From contig CM065802.1 in assembly GCA_033398695.1 (NCBI GenBank), forward strand, positions 168,883,965 to 168,947,964: a stretch of 64,000 nt of DNA, given 5' to 3'. Shown here piece by piece: positions 33,731-46,123 of this stretch. A program made the position numbers and the translations under genes. Source of the DNA: Orobanche coerulescens. Its lineage: Eukaryota > Streptophyta > Magnoliopsida > Lamiales > Orobanchaceae. The notes under the pieces were generated by a model. It was not told the origin of the DNA. It worked only from the letters and a program-made list of their open reading frames with translations, and searched no databases. Numbering within the stretch: the first letter of the stretch is position 1; every line of letters starts with the position of its first letter.

Positions 33731-35398
33731 TTTCGGGACGAAACTCCTTTTTAGAGGGAGAGTATGTAATATCCGGATAATTGTTGAGTATTTTCATTTG
33801 TATTTAAACCTTGTAATATTAGACTTTATGGTATCTATAATGAAATATGATTTTTCCCGTATTCGTATTCCAAACAGTCTCATATTAGGAAGAATTTGCA
33901 AATTCATGCATGCAGCTACGTCATAACATACGCTAACAGATGAACTTAACGTACGTTATGAACTGAGGATAGCGTACGCTATGGACGAAGCATAGCGTAC
34001 GTAATAAGCAGTCAGGCAGATAAGGTTGGTCGGTACATGGGCCATCTTGGGACGCGGACAAGGATAAGATTCCCCGCGTGATCTGGACAACTTTTTAAAA
34101 AATCAATTCAACGAGGTTTAACGTACGCTAAAGGACTAAGATAGCATACGCTAAACAGAGCTTATTATGTACGTAAAAGGTAATGGTTAACGTATGTTAA
34201 GGAAGTCAGAAATGAGGTAGTAGCTATTGTCGGACATTAACGCACACTAAATATTTCAGATAGCATACGTTAAGGCGATAACGTAAGTAATGTTGTGAGG
34301 ATAACGTACGTGAAGGTCTGAGTTTTATAAATAGGACTTCACCCCATTTCATATTCCACTTTCACACCCAGCCGTAAATCGATTCCCATGACTTGGAGGA
34401 GCCATCCTATGATATTTACACCCCCATATCGGCCCTGAAGGTGATTGTTGAAGGCATAGGACATTAAGGATTGGGATTCAAGCATCCAACATTGAGTTTC
34501 ACCTAGAAGATTCATCGTTTCTTCCGTAGTACAGTATGTGATACTCTAACCCTCTGGAATTCATGTTCGTAGGAATGTTCATGAGTAGATTACTAAGGTT
34601 TTTGAGCTTGTTATGAACTTTATGTATCGAACAACATGTTTTGGGGAATTAAAGTAGATAAACTTGGGTTTTCATTAGTGATAGTTAAACCTTGAGGGTG
34701 CCTATCGTTAGGACATGATTGTTGCAGATTATGACCTGTTTTGTGATGGTTGTTATGATGAACAAAATGAGTATGTAATCACCTAGACTAGGTGAATTAG
34801 AGATGTTGAATGTAGGGATTATTCCTTAAGTACAGACCGGGGTTGGTAAGGATTTTCCAGATTGATAAAATTCAATATGAATGGTTAGAACATTGAAATC
34901 TTGTTGTGACAATCGTGGTGAACGTAGAACTTGGATAAGATGAATCTACTTGCAGATAAAATGATAATCATGAGTGGGGTTAACTTAGAAATTGGTTGGA
35001 CGTATTCACCTTGTTATGAATTCGCTTAGATAACCGTTGTTTATGTTTAGAACCATTGGGCAGAATTGAATTCTGGTTTGGGACGTTTTTAGGATGCTAA
35101 AATTCGTATACTTCATCATGTTATCCCCGATATGATCTTTCGTTTTTCATGTAGCATAGTATCTTCATTCGAAGTAGTGGCCCTTCATAAGTTAACCTAG
35201 AATCGACCTTGTAAGGATAACTAGTTCGGTTACCTTTCGGAAACATTTAACATGATCGTGTGATAGCCTTGTTACGTAAGTTGAGTTGTTGTTATTTTCC
35301 TATTGTTTAAGGTTCCAGGTTTGCGAATGATTAATCGAAGGAGCGGCCTTTGAGTTCGTTAGAGTCGCTGGAGTATTATCTCTTGCCACCTTTCTAAT

Positions 35399-35821
35399 GC
35401 AAGTACCTTAATTATATTTATTCGTATTGATGTCGGTTATGTTGATTGTTGTATTGTGCATATGTGTTGCGATTGTTTGTCCACCATGCGTTGGTTCGAC
35501 GGGATCATCATGGGAATCTATAGATGTATGTGCTAGATCATTGGACAGGTATTTCCACCATGCGTTAGTCTGACGGGATCATCATGGGAATCTATAGTTG
35601 TGTATGCTGGATTGTTGGAATACCACGAGTATGTTGAGATTGATATGATATGTTATACATTGTTACCGTTTCTCGTTGGAGAGACTTGTCGTGATTATTG
35701 TTGATATTGTTGATGTTATTATTCAGGGATTGTTGAATAAACCCTTGTTGTATAATTATCATACTTGTACTAGCATCGTCGTGCTAACCCTTTTGGGGGT
35801 GAACATTTGATTTATGTTCAG
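35399..35821 (+). other. Predicted GC-AG intron, second Tekay-like LTR
   Basis: GCAAGTACC donor, CTAAC 34 nt before TTATGTTCAG|G, and AACCCTTTTGGGGGT hairpin-forming sequence between them. Confidence 0.5.
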
Positions 35822-36088
35822 GATCCAGGAGAGTAGGAAAACAACCACTAGAGCTGCATGACGACGAGGGTGCAGAGTGATGTTACGACCGGATTATTTT
35901 GTCGTATGTTTGTGTTGTTTTAATAAAGTACTCAAGTACGTTGTCGTTTGTGATGTTGGATTTGGTCATGTATTAATGTTCACTGTTTGACGTTTGTGTT
36001 TCAGTACTGTTTTGAGACTCGTGTTGTATTTTATATCCGCTGTCATTGTTTGTTGGTATTTGTTATTGTCATTTCATTCCTCAGCCTT

Positions 36089-36113
36089 GTAAATTTTTGC
36101 GTAAAGGATTTAC
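36089..36113 (+). other. Covarying U5-type hairpin, second Tekay-like LTR
   Basis: 10-bp stem with two G-U pairs and a 5-nt loop; followed by AGTGCTGTAATATT. The stem sequence differs from 22746-22770 at several positions while staying paired. Confidence 0.75.
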
Positions 36114-36199
36114 AGTGCTGTAATATTCCTGAATATATCGAGGGTGTTACAAAATTGCTAACGATCCAAGAAATTTGCGGCGAGGTATTTCGGCTGATG

Positions 36200-38609
36200 T
36201 AGTTGATGTGAACAGAGGCAACAAAAATCACAGTGTATGACCAGTCTTAACTGTGCTTTACAACCTTCCACCGTGGTTGTGTATGAAAGAAAGGTTCATA
36301 ATGCTGTCGTTATTGATATATGGTGCTCCTTGTAAGGACATTGATGTTTTCTTAGAACCTTTTGTTAATGATCTTTAGTTCTTATTCGAGGTGGGATTCG
36401 AAACATATGATGGATATGCACAAGAGAAGTTTACTCTATGTGTATTTGTTTTATGGACAATAAATGATTACCCTGCTCTTGGTACACAATGTGGTTGCCC
36501 TTACAGTCGATACAAAGGTTGTGTAGTATGTAGGAAAAAAAACTCAGTGTGTAAGGCTTCCTTACTCAGGCGAACAGAGTTATGCTGGTCATAGAAGGTA
36601 CCTACCGTATGATCATCCATTCAGGAGGCAGAAGAATGCATTCAATGGAAAACAAGAGTTAGACACTGCTCCAACACCTATGAGCGGTGAAGAAATATAC
36701 AATGAGGTAAAATCTATAAATAACACATGGGGAATGGGAGTGAGGGATGGTGAAATGGAATTCGTGCAGACTTCTGTTGGAAGAGGTGGAGAGATGAAAA
36801 GAAGCAAGAAAGCATCAAAAGAAGTGGTTAAGTGTAATGACGAAAACAAGGAATTGGAAGAAATTCAACATATGGCATCAACGCCTTAGTTATTGGCGAT
36901 ATAACTCAGTCCAGTATTGTATAGATTTTATACATGTCGAGAAGAATGTGTGCGAGAGTCTTGTCGGAACATTGTTGCACATGCCTGGAAAGACTAAGGA
37001 TGGATTCGAGGCTCAAGTGGATTTGGTGCATTTTGGGTTGAGACCAGAGTTGGAACCTAAAACACATGGTAATGGAATAATACTACCCGTACCATGTTAC
37101 ACGTTAACCAAGGATGAAAAGGAAAAGTTCTATGAAACATTATACAAGTTAAGGGTTCCACAAGGGTATTGTTCAAACTTTTTCAGCCTGGTGAATCGAA
37201 AAGATCGTAAGCTGATATGTCTTAAATCACATGACTATCACATGTTAATGCAACAATTTTTACCCATTGCGATACGGTCAAGTATGCCAACTCCCACGAG
37301 ATATGCTATTATCAGGTTTTGTTTCTTCTATAGATCAATATCTAGTAAAGAAATCCATGTGGAAGAGCTAGATAAATTGTAATAAGATATCTGTGTGGCG
37401 TTATGCTTGATCGAGAAATACTTTCCTCCATCTTTTTTCAATATCATGATTCATTTAATTGTGCATCTCACTAGAAAAGTGAAGTTATGTGGTCCATTAT
37501 GCTTCGGATGGATGTATCTATTGGAAAGGTGTATAAAGATTATTAAAGGGCATGTGCAGAATAAAAATAAGCCTGAAGGATACATCGTCGAAGAGAATGT
37601 TGTAGAAGATACAATTGAGTTTTTCAGTGAGTACCAAAGAAGCATGAAGACAATTGATATTCCACCTAACAATCATAACACATACGAAAGTTGTGCATCT
37701 TCTACTACTTTTGATGACGGGAAACCATTATCAGGTAGTAAGTCGACTCAAGTTTCTCCTGAACTATTGTTGAAAGCGCATTTCTATGTAATGCAGAATA
37801 TGCCTGAAGTCGAGTCTTATATAAAGTAAGTATTGGTTAGTAATTTATTGTTTGTTGATTTGTCTGAAAGTTTCTAATACGTATAACATTCATTATTTCC
37901 AGTCGCCACATGGTCTATTTGAGAAAACAACATCAATCTCAACAGCAAGCATGGTTGAAGAAAGAGCATAGTAAAACGTTCGGCAAATGGTTACGAACTG
38001 AGGTAAAGATTTTGCATAAATGGTTTGTTTAATCTGTTTTTTTAAGATGATCTTTATCCTTATAATAAATTTCAGGTTGAGGGAGAGTTGGCGATCTCTA
38101 AAGAAATTATCTCGGACACCTTAAGGTGGATATCACACGGCCCATACCTTGAGGTAATGAAATACGATGTATATCACATCAACGGATACCTGTTTCGCAT
38201 AAAATCTCGTGAAGGTAGAATTTACCAAAACAGTGGGGTTTGCGTTGTGTCAACTGATATGCACATTTATAGGGAAGGCGTAACCTACGGTCAAGCATTC
38301 TATTATGGTGTTCTACAAGATATATGGGTGTTATATTATCATACCAGAAAAACTCCTCTATTCAAGTGTGATTGCGTTGACAACAAACATGGAGTAAAAA
38401 AAGATAGCCTTGGTTACAACTTGGTTGAACTGAATAAATTAGGACACATGGATGATCCTTTCATTTTAGCATCACAAGCTAGGCAAGTATTTTATATGAA
38501 AGACCAGCTTGATAAGAAAAAGTCCATAGTCCTTATGACACCTCCCAAGAATTACAGAGATACCTATGATGACATCGATGAGGAATTTAGTACAGTAATT
38601 ATTCCTTAG
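36200..38609 (+). pseudogene. CACTA (En/Spm) TNP2-type transposase
   Basis: Transposase_21-like start VLYNLPPWLCMKERFIMLSL and DIDVFLEPFVNDL with LWTINDYPA (36260-36480); RRYLPYDHPFRRQKNAFNGK (about 36595-36655); FIHVEKNVCESLVGTLLHMP (about 36930-36990). A DUF4218-like block follows (LRVPQGYCSNF; LMQQFLPIAIRSSMPTPTRY; EKYFPPSFFNIMIHL) and a DUF4216-like block (GVTYGQAFYYGVLQDIWVLY). Introns with GT-AG ends are visible at 37826-37902 and 38003-38075. Stops at about 36373, 36592 and 37380 and a frameshift near 36870 break it. The N-terminal part is missing where the LTR at 36151 abuts. It would cut and paste CACTA ends. Confidence 0.85.
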
Positions 38610-39360
38610 AATTATATTATCTTGCCGCATGTAGATCCACTTGACTTGGCTAAGGAATCCCGAGATGATTACTTTCGGACCGACTGTCGGGGTATCATCG
38701 TACACAAAGCCAAATGATCCGCACCGACTCTCTTAATTTGCTGATACTACCAAGGTAACAATGTATTCAATCGATATTCTTAGTGTCTTTTACAGCATTT
38801 TTGTATACTTGTATAGGTGTTCTGCATTCAAATACTTTATTGGTGTATTTGGATATTCGTGTCTTCCTTAATAAAAAATACATGTACTGTCGTCATTGCC
38901 TACTCGTTGAATTTGCATTTCCGAGCTAATTGCTTCATCCTTGATCCAATATTTTAGAATCTTTTGATTGATAATTGCATGTGTAGGAATATAAATCTAG
39001 ACTGGGTGTTTTCCATGATATGGCAAGTATGTCCATTTTGGTTCCATACATGTATTGCCTTTATGACATGGTCTCTTACCTATTGGCTTGAGAGTTTAAA
39101 CAGTCAATTTATAATTTAATGTTCACCATGTATATGGTCATTTGCATGTTTGGTGGTTCTTCTATTATGCCATTTTATATTTTTATCTATAAACCATTAA
39201 GGCCCTTAAAACCCATACATGACTGTATGCTTCTTGAATCATTTGGGTTTTTTTTTTCTTTGACCCTCTATAAACTTTATTCCAAAAGCATGCGTACACA
39301 ATAGAAAAATTAATAATTTAGAGGGTTTATAAACTGTGAGAGGTTTATTGTCTTTTTTCT
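38610..39360. other. CACTA 3' flank, no gene seen
   Basis: AT-rich sequence after the transposase stop. No coding signature and no recognisable CACTA terminus. Confidence 0.4.
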
Positions 39361-39362
39361 AG

Positions 39363-39542
39363 GGAGAACTTATTTGCAAGGCCCGGAGTTTCTTACTGCA
39401 CGCGGACAACCTATGATGATAATACAATAACTAATGCTGTTGAGATATATGCATCTGACAGTGGCACAGTTCATTTTATAGCTTCAAACAATGACTGTGG
39501 AGTTAGGGACTTTGACATGGAAAAGTTTCAATTCAACAGTGT
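39363..39542 (+). pseudogene. Captured host exon, WD40-repeat protein-like
   Basis: A single clean 60-codon frame bounded by TTTTTTCTAG on the left and a GTAATC donor-like end on the right. It reads ENLFARPGVSYCTRTTYDDN, then TNAVEIYASDSGTVHFIASN, then NDCGVRDFDMEKFQ. I recognise this as resembling an inner exon of a plant WD40-repeat protein (the C2A9.03-like group), from memory of the family. No adjacent exons are evident, so it is probably a fragment captured by the CACTA element. Confidence 0.5.
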
Positions 39543-41030
39543 AATCATATTCGTTTTTTGTGTCCAGTTAATGTTTGTGAATAACTGTATAATTACATAT
39601 ATATTTCTTAATTATTCTGTTTATACACCAATATTGTCTGCCCAAGTATGCTTTGAAGATTCCATAGGAGTATGGCTTTAGGAAGCTAATCCCAGTTGTG
39701 TCGGTTAAACGGAATTTTTCCCGCGTAATTTTAGGACAACATGGTCGCTGATGCTTCCTCATAGCATGACTTGAAATTATTGAGCTTGAGAAGAGTGTGT
39801 TCTTTTATATTTGAATTATTTGAAATTTCAACGTCTAACTTGTCCGGAAAAGGATATTATTCAAATAAACTTAGCTTCCAAGATTGGATTTTGCTTGTTA
39901 TTTTTTGACCTATTGGTGATGAAGTCGGGATGTATGTGATGATTTTATAATATCAATCACGTAATGTGACATGACTATAGTAATTATCTCGACTCATCAC
40001 CATCTCATGATATTTTCCATGTAACTGAAAAAGCCTATGATTTTGATGGTTTTGGAATTTCATTCTCCTTCATATGAAGGTTGCGACAGGAAGGGCATCC
40101 GGTGTAAAACTTTGCCACTTTGTCTTTTGCGTGAATTGTAGTGTTAACTAATTTTCGACGATTAATTGACACTATAATTTTCATGCCACCGACCCCAACA
40201 TAGTTGGGATTAAGATGCAGTTGATGATGTCTGTTATGGGGTTTCTGGCCTATAGATACATGTGTATAGTTATATTCCTTTCTTCTAGACGTCAAAATGT
40301 ATCTTCAAACTGCATACGACAACAACAATCAACAGCAACATCAGTAGGTAAGTTTTGATCTGTTTCAAGTTTACTTCAGCATAAATGTACATTAGAGAAT
40401 GAGATATTTTATATTATACATTTTGCAGGTATAGAACATCTGAATATCTTTTAGGTCATAGAAAGTTGGAACTTTGTTAAGTCATTGTTTTTGTTCTTTT
40501 AGCAAATGGTTTATGCATGCTAAATGCACATGATATGGTTGCCTTATGATTTTAGTTGAAATTCGTGGGTTTTCTTTCGATACAGTTTTATTCTTCTTTA
40601 TTCATAATGTTGTTGATGTACGGCAAGACTCGGAAAGTGCACATTCTTGTAGCATTATTTTTTTGTTTTTCGTATTGCGGTATTAAGTTGGTTGTCCAAG
40701 ATTGGTAGATACTATGAAGTATCAATCGAACAATAGAAGTTTTATAATTTAACTAATTTTTTATTTTATATTTTTAACTAATTATATTTACATGTATAGC
40801 ATTTCTCTAAACACTCTATACCATTCTTTTTGGCATCAACTCATCTTCTTTATCAACTCACCTTCTTTATCAGCTTACTGCAGGAATGTCATTCTGTTCA
40901 AGTAGGCTATAATAAAGCAAAGGCTAATCGGAAAACATGTTGTTTATATCTCTAAGTTGTGTAACACCTTTGGGGCTATTTAGGCTTATCTGGACCATTC
41001 TTTTTCCCTTTCTTTGAGTGTTATATGTGC
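39543..41030. other. Non-coding AT-rich region with a possible SINE tail
   Basis: No coding frame is supported. CCGACCCCAACATAGTTGGG at about 40186-40205, followed by ATTAAG and a TTGATGATG stretch, resembles the 3' end of plant Au-type SINEs. The SINE body and its A/B boxes are not recognisable. Confidence 0.35.
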
Positions 41031-41032
41031 TT

Positions 41033-41690
41033 TAAGGGCTGTCTAAATGGGTCCCGATTCTCGGGTAGAACCGGAACCAAACCGGAACCACGCGGTTCCG
41101 GTTAACCGAGAACTGTTAGTATGATTCCCGGGGTCGGTTATCGATTAGCATTTTCGTGGATAAATCGGTTTTCGGTTTAACCGAGAACTGATCAGTTCGG
41201 GACCGAGAACCGTAAAAAATAAATAAATATTATTTTTATAATTATTATTTGTTAAATAATAATTTTAATCTTTATTCTATTTTTTTATTTTTCCAACATG
41301 GTTAACCCTAAATGAAATGAATCGTCCTTCGTCCAGGCTCTCTCTTCCAGTAATAACCTCACTTCCTAGTTCCTACGGGCGACAGTCTACTCTACTCTAT
41401 TCTTGCAAATGAATTCAATTTGCAGCTGGACAAAAAAAATTCAGTATCTCAAAAAAATATTAAAAGCACATAGGCCTATCGAAAGGTGCAGTTCCGGTTA
41501 ACCGAAAGTGTAAAGTGGTCCGGTTAGCGGTTCCACCTTTGTCGCTAAAATGGTTCCGGTTAACCGTTTTTTGGTCCGGTTAACCGGAACCGAACCGTTC
41601 GACAGGCCTATGTGCTTTTAATATTTTTTTCAGATACTGGATTTTTTTTGTCCAGCTGCAAATTTAATTCATTTGCAAGAATATTTAAAG
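41033..41690. mobile_element. hAT-like non-autonomous element with internal foldback
   Basis: Starts GGGCTGTCTAAATGGG, a hAT-like terminus. About 85-bp inverted arms (41399-41487 and 41597-41683) share TTGCAAATGAATT, TTTGCAGCTGGACAAAAAAA and TATTAAAAGCACATAGGCCT. Between them, and in the left part, repeated CCGGTTAACCGG-type palindromes occur. AGGCCTATCGAAAGG and CCGTTCGACAGGCCT inside the arms look like hAT TIRs, so one hAT MITE may sit inside another. No transposase. Confidence 0.55.
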
Positions 41691-41835
41691 TGGTATGTAA
41701 TCAGTGAGAGATCGACTGGATACCCTTTTAAGCTGTTTGCAGTGATGAGCGATTATTGTGGACAGATTGTGTAAATTTTATGTGATTCAGTATTTATACT
41801 GTTTACATAAACAATATATTGCGGATTATAATATA

Positions 41836-42809
41836 CTCCCTCCGTCCACCAAGTTAGTGCACAGTTTTCTATTTAAGAGCGTTCATCAAGTTAGTGCACA
41901 CTTCATTCTTTATATTTTTGGACACAATTTTTTCCCTATTTTACCCTCATGTCATACACCTATTTACAAAAAAAAAAATACATGGCCCACTTTTTCTTAA
42001 TTACTAATTACTTAATGCACATTAACTAACATTAATCTATCACTAATTTGCCCAATTACTAAATTGGGCCATTCTTCTCCACCAAGCCCTAGCCATTATT
42101 CTTCTCCACAAAGCCATAGTTGTTCTTCTTCTCCACCAACCCCATAGATATTCTTCTTTTACATCTCGACTGAAATACTAGAGCCCTATTTTCTTCATCT
42201 CCATCGAAATGTTTGAGTGGGGGTTTGAGTTCTGCACAAACCCCATCTTCGATCCTTACCCAACTTATTACTATGGTCCATTGACTGAGAATTTAAGGGA
42301 AATATCGTGTAGTGATCCACTAGATTCTGATACGGTGGTCCAGAGACACCATATTTAGTTGTGCACGATGCTACGCTTGAATCTGAACAAGAATGGTCCG
42401 ACGAAAATGGTTATTCTGAGATGGTGGTCCCGAAGACACCTGAGTATGTCGTGCGCGATGTGGAGATGACATGTACTACACCGACAATTTCACAGCTATC
42501 AACAAATGAAATTAATTTAATTTTTGTTATTCTTTCATCTAAATATTGAATTGTTCATTTTTAATTAAATATTGATCAATTTATTAATTAAATATTGTCA
42601 TTTATTTTTACGACTATTCAATAATTAAAAAAGAATTAGTTTAACTATTGTAATTTGATTGGAGAATAATTAAGGAATCATCATATCCACACTAAGTAAC
42701 ATATCAAAATAATAAGTGGGACCCTTTCTCAACTAACTAAACACATCATACCTTTTTATTAAAACTCGTGTCACTCTCAAGTGTGCACTAACTTGGTGGA
42801 CGGATGGAG
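41836..42809. mobile_element. Stowaway/mariner-like element (974 bp) with TA duplication
   Basis: About 28-bp inverted ends: CTCCCTCCGTCCACCAAGTT then AGTGCACA on the left, and TGTGCACTAACTTGGTGGAC then GGATGGAG on the right (one mismatch), flanked by TA at 41834-41835 and 42810-42811. This matches the Tc1/mariner Stowaway signature. It is long for Stowaway (usually a few hundred bp). The interior (about 42060-42550) has codon-like sequence (e.g. WSDENGYSEMVVPKTPEYVV, frame at 42361-42549) without a recognisable DDE motif; this may be eroded transposase N-terminus or captured sequence. Confidence 0.8.
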
Positions 42810-42811
42810 TA

Positions 42812-43447
42812 TGTTGTTGTAGATTGTTTTGGCAGCTTTATGAAATCACTCCCTACATTATAGTACGTATTAAATATTTTTTTGGTCATTGATGACTTAA
42901 AAAATTATACACGAAAGGGATTTATCCCTCATTTTTTAACTCATAAAGTATGTAATATGCAATAATTAGTACTTGCCTCGAGGTTTCTAACCTAGGCTCA
43001 TGCTCTTTATTTATAAATTATAATTAAATAAAAATACATTGTATACTATATGAATTATAGAGTAATACTGTCAAGAGATAGCTTTATTTTAGGCTCCAAA
43101 TCTGGAGTTTGTTCAAATCATTAAGATGTAACGAATTTCAAGAATTTAGATCTTTAAAATAACGAGATATATAATACAAATTTAAATGGTTACAAAAGAT
43201 ATTCCGTCACACAATGTTTTTTCATACATTATTACACTAAATTGTGCTATGTGCTTTGTTGACCAGGAATAATCATATTAGTGATGAGATTTATTTTTGG
43301 CTAATTATTGATGTTATAAATAAGGAAAAAGAGGATTGTGTTTAGAATCTACCGATATAAAATTTAACATTATGAGGATAAACTCTCATATACTTCATTT
43401 AAATATTTTCTTTTATTTTCCTAGCCCAAAAAATATCATATTAATCG
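42812..43447. other. AT-rich spacer, nothing recognised
   Basis: No frame, repeat or element terminus that I can support. Confidence 0.4.
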
Positions 43448-44640
43448 TGATTATTTCATGACATATAGTTATGATTGTTTTTTAGAAATTATAGCTACTA
43501 GTTACATTTGGTCAAGTGAAATAATAAAAATATTGGTCAAGTCACACAACCTGAATTGTTAGAACCGTAGCTATTGGTTACCTATTAGCCACATTAATTT
43601 ATTAATCGTGGCGTTAGCTATATTTTTATACACACATATTTTATATTAGTCGTGGCCAATTCGTGATATATAGTTACGTCTAAGTTTTAGAAACATGTCT
43701 ACTGGTTATCTTTTGGACACATAAAATAATAAAAGCTGTGGCCAATTAATGACATATAAGTACGCTTAATTTTACAACCATGGGTATTGGTTCTCTTTTG
43801 GTCACGCAAAATAATAATAAAACTATGGCCATGAACTATTCATCAGTCACACGAATTGTTAGCCACATTGATTTGTTTTATCTGTAGCCTTAGCTATATT
43901 TTTAGCCACAACAAATTCATATTAATTGTGGCCAATTCATGACATATGGTTATGCTTATTTTTACGAATTATGGCTACTGTTTACCTTTCAATCACATAA
44001 AATAATAAAAATAATGGTGAATACATGACAAATAGTTATGGTTAACTGATTAGGCTTTGATCACGTAAAATAATAAAAATTATGGTCATAAACTACTTAT
44101 TAACCACAAGAACTTAATCATTAGAAGTGTGATTGTTGGTTACATTTTAGCCACATGGGTTTATGTTAACCGTGGTATTAACTATACTTAGAGCCACATA
44201 AATTCCATATTACCCGTGATCAATGCATGACATATGGTTATGCTTAATTTTTAGAACCATCATTATTGGTTATATTTTGGTCACACAAAATAATAAAAAA
44301 TATGGCTAATTCATGATATATATATAGTTACGTTGACTTTAGAACCGTGGCTGCAGATTACCTTTTGGACACACAAAATTACTAAAATCGTGGTCATAAA
44401 ATAATTATTAACCACATGAACTAAATTTTTATAACTGTGGCTATTTACGTTTTAGTCACGAAAAATTTCAAAATAAATGTGGCCATAAATTACAGATTAG
44501 CCACACGAACTAATGTTTTAGAACGGTGTCTATTGGTTACCTTTTAGCCACATGAATTTAGTTTAACAGTGGCCTTAGCTATACTTATAGACACGGAAAT
44601 TTCATATTAACGGTGAACAATTCATGTCATATAATTACGG
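43448..44640. repeat. Degenerate tandem repeat with about 280-bp higher-order unit
   Basis: The motif GTGGCCAATTCATGACATAT with following GGTTATGCT recurs, degenerate, near 43448, 43655, 43739, 43930, 44017, 44216, 44300 and 44610. Spacings alternate about 85 and 195-205 bp, giving a unit of about 280 bp. TTAGCCACA and GTGGCTA words recur in both orientations. It resembles a satellite or an expanded CACTA subterminal region; no terminus was found. Confidence 0.6.
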
Positions 44641-45896
44641 TATAACTCGGCCCTGATCAATGCAATTCACGAACATTCTCGAACACAACCGCAAAGCATG
44701 GTTCTATTCACCGATCAATAATCTCAACCTATTACAATAATCGATAAACAACAAGTTCGATAACAATTAACAACCGATAAAACCAATTCACAAACCCAAC
44801 GGCTCAACAATATCCCGATTAACCACTAGGCTGATCAATCCAACTCAAATCAGCGTGAATTCACAACTACAACACAAAAATACTGCACCTCAAAGATCCA
44901 AACGAAACGAAAAGCACTTCCCGAGGCAAGAGTTTGAGAAAAATATTCCAAAACCGAAAGATCAGAAATCAATGGAAATAATTTATAAAACAGTTTAGAA
45001 TGTCATCGAGAGTTTTAATAGAAAAAAAACAATTTAGGATTATCAAATCCCACTTTTCCAAAACCCAAAAGACGAAAGGGGTCACTGCCCCAAAGGTTTA
45101 CTTTCCGTAAAATGACATTTACCAAACCGTTGGGATTTTAGCCCCAAATCCGTAAAATGACTTTTACAAAACCATTGGTATTTTAGCCCCAAATCTCATC
45201 AACTCATAGTACACAAGAGCGACAACAAGGTTCGTCTTCCAACATCAAAGGATTTAATACAAACAACAAAATACTCTAGTGCCATCCTAGCCAAGTAAGC
45301 CAAACGAACAACTTACCTCTTACACACTTAGTCGATGCATGCAATCATGAAAACCATTCAAAAGCACTCATTTCCGGAAATGCCAATAATCCAAATCACA
45401 TTGCAAAATACACCACAATTAACTGCGGATCCACAGCTTCATGGAACCCTGCCGAGACCCCGTCGGATCTAACCCACAGTGGTTAAAAGCAAGCTTGCGG
45501 TTCCACAGCTTCATGGAGCCCTACCGAGACCCCGTCGGATCTAACCCGTAGTGAGCATACACACACACATGTTACTCATGCAATACTAATATGCTAAGAA
45601 TGTAAGTTCATCAAGAATACTTACTAGAGATGGCCACTTACTCAACGCCGTTATCAAACTCTTCAAAACATAGTGACAAGATTAAACACGGAATACACAA
45701 TTCCATAACTTTAAACAACAGGGATATCATCAAAGCCTTCACGTTCAAAATGATCAAATCATACACAATTCCCAAAACACACCGTTCACAAAACACACAC
45801 ACGTTTTGAAAGAGAGCCTTTAACGAGGCCAAACCGAAATCTTTTGAAACTTCATTTCAAACAACCAAACAAACACACCAAGACGATCACCGATCA
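44641..45896 (-). repeat. LTR fragments (-), LARD/gypsy family
   Basis: 44641-44830 is homologous to about 16700-16850 of the outer LTR. 45300-45895 is homologous to the 30234 LTR near 30340-30440 (CCTTTAACGAGGCCAAA, CAAACACACCAAGACGA). Minus-strand donor AGAG|GTAAGTTG at 45316 is GT rather than GC. Two copies of a CCACAGCTTCATGGA...GACCCCGTCGGATC repeat lie at 45425-45555 within the predicted intron. 45090-45200 has a local duplication (CGTAAAATGACWTTTAC). Confidence 0.6.
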
Positions 45897-46123
45897 TTTG
45901 CTAACCCCCGAGTATTCGGGGGGTGGATGTCTATTTTTGCATTCAGGTTTTGGAGCATAACACAGGGTCGGCACGAAGGATGATGAAATATGATCGATAC
46001 TAATCACATGAGGAACCATACATTATGTATTGGTTCGGTTGTACTTTATTTTCCACTGCTATATCTTTGCCCGTTGTACGGGAGTATGTTGTATTCGACC
46101 CCTGCGTGGGCTTGTATTGTAAT
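45897..46123 (+). repeat. LTR fragment (+) carrying an intron 3' end
   Basis: TTGCTAACCCCCGAGTATTCGG then GGGGTGG and TTTGCATTCAG|G reproduce the branch motif, hairpin and acceptor order of the complete LTRs. Opposite in orientation to both neighbours; ends at the truncated outer LTR. Confidence 0.55.

Larger units (their letters stand above)
33765..36151 (+). repeat. Tekay-like LTR (+), 2387 bp
   Basis: TGTAATATCCGG...GGGTGTTACA, preceded by AGTTTCGGGACGAAACT and a purine tract. Mixed palindromes AACGTACGTT, AGCGTACGCT and intermediates at about 33920-34315; TATAAATA 34326-34333; donor TCTAAT|GCAAGTAC at 35399; CACCATGCGTT...GACGGGATCATCATGGG repeats at 35478-35610; CTAAC 35784-35788; acceptor 35821; hairpin GTAAATTTTT-GCGTA-AAGGATTTAC at 36089-36113. 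Confidence 0.9.

Noticed and set aside
36613..36849. Minus-strand ORF within the CACTA transposase
   Set aside because: Shadow of the plus-strand transposase reading, which carries the recognisable motifs.
40035..40295. 86-codon minus-strand ORF near the SINE-like tail
   Set aside because: No domain; overlaps repeat sequence.
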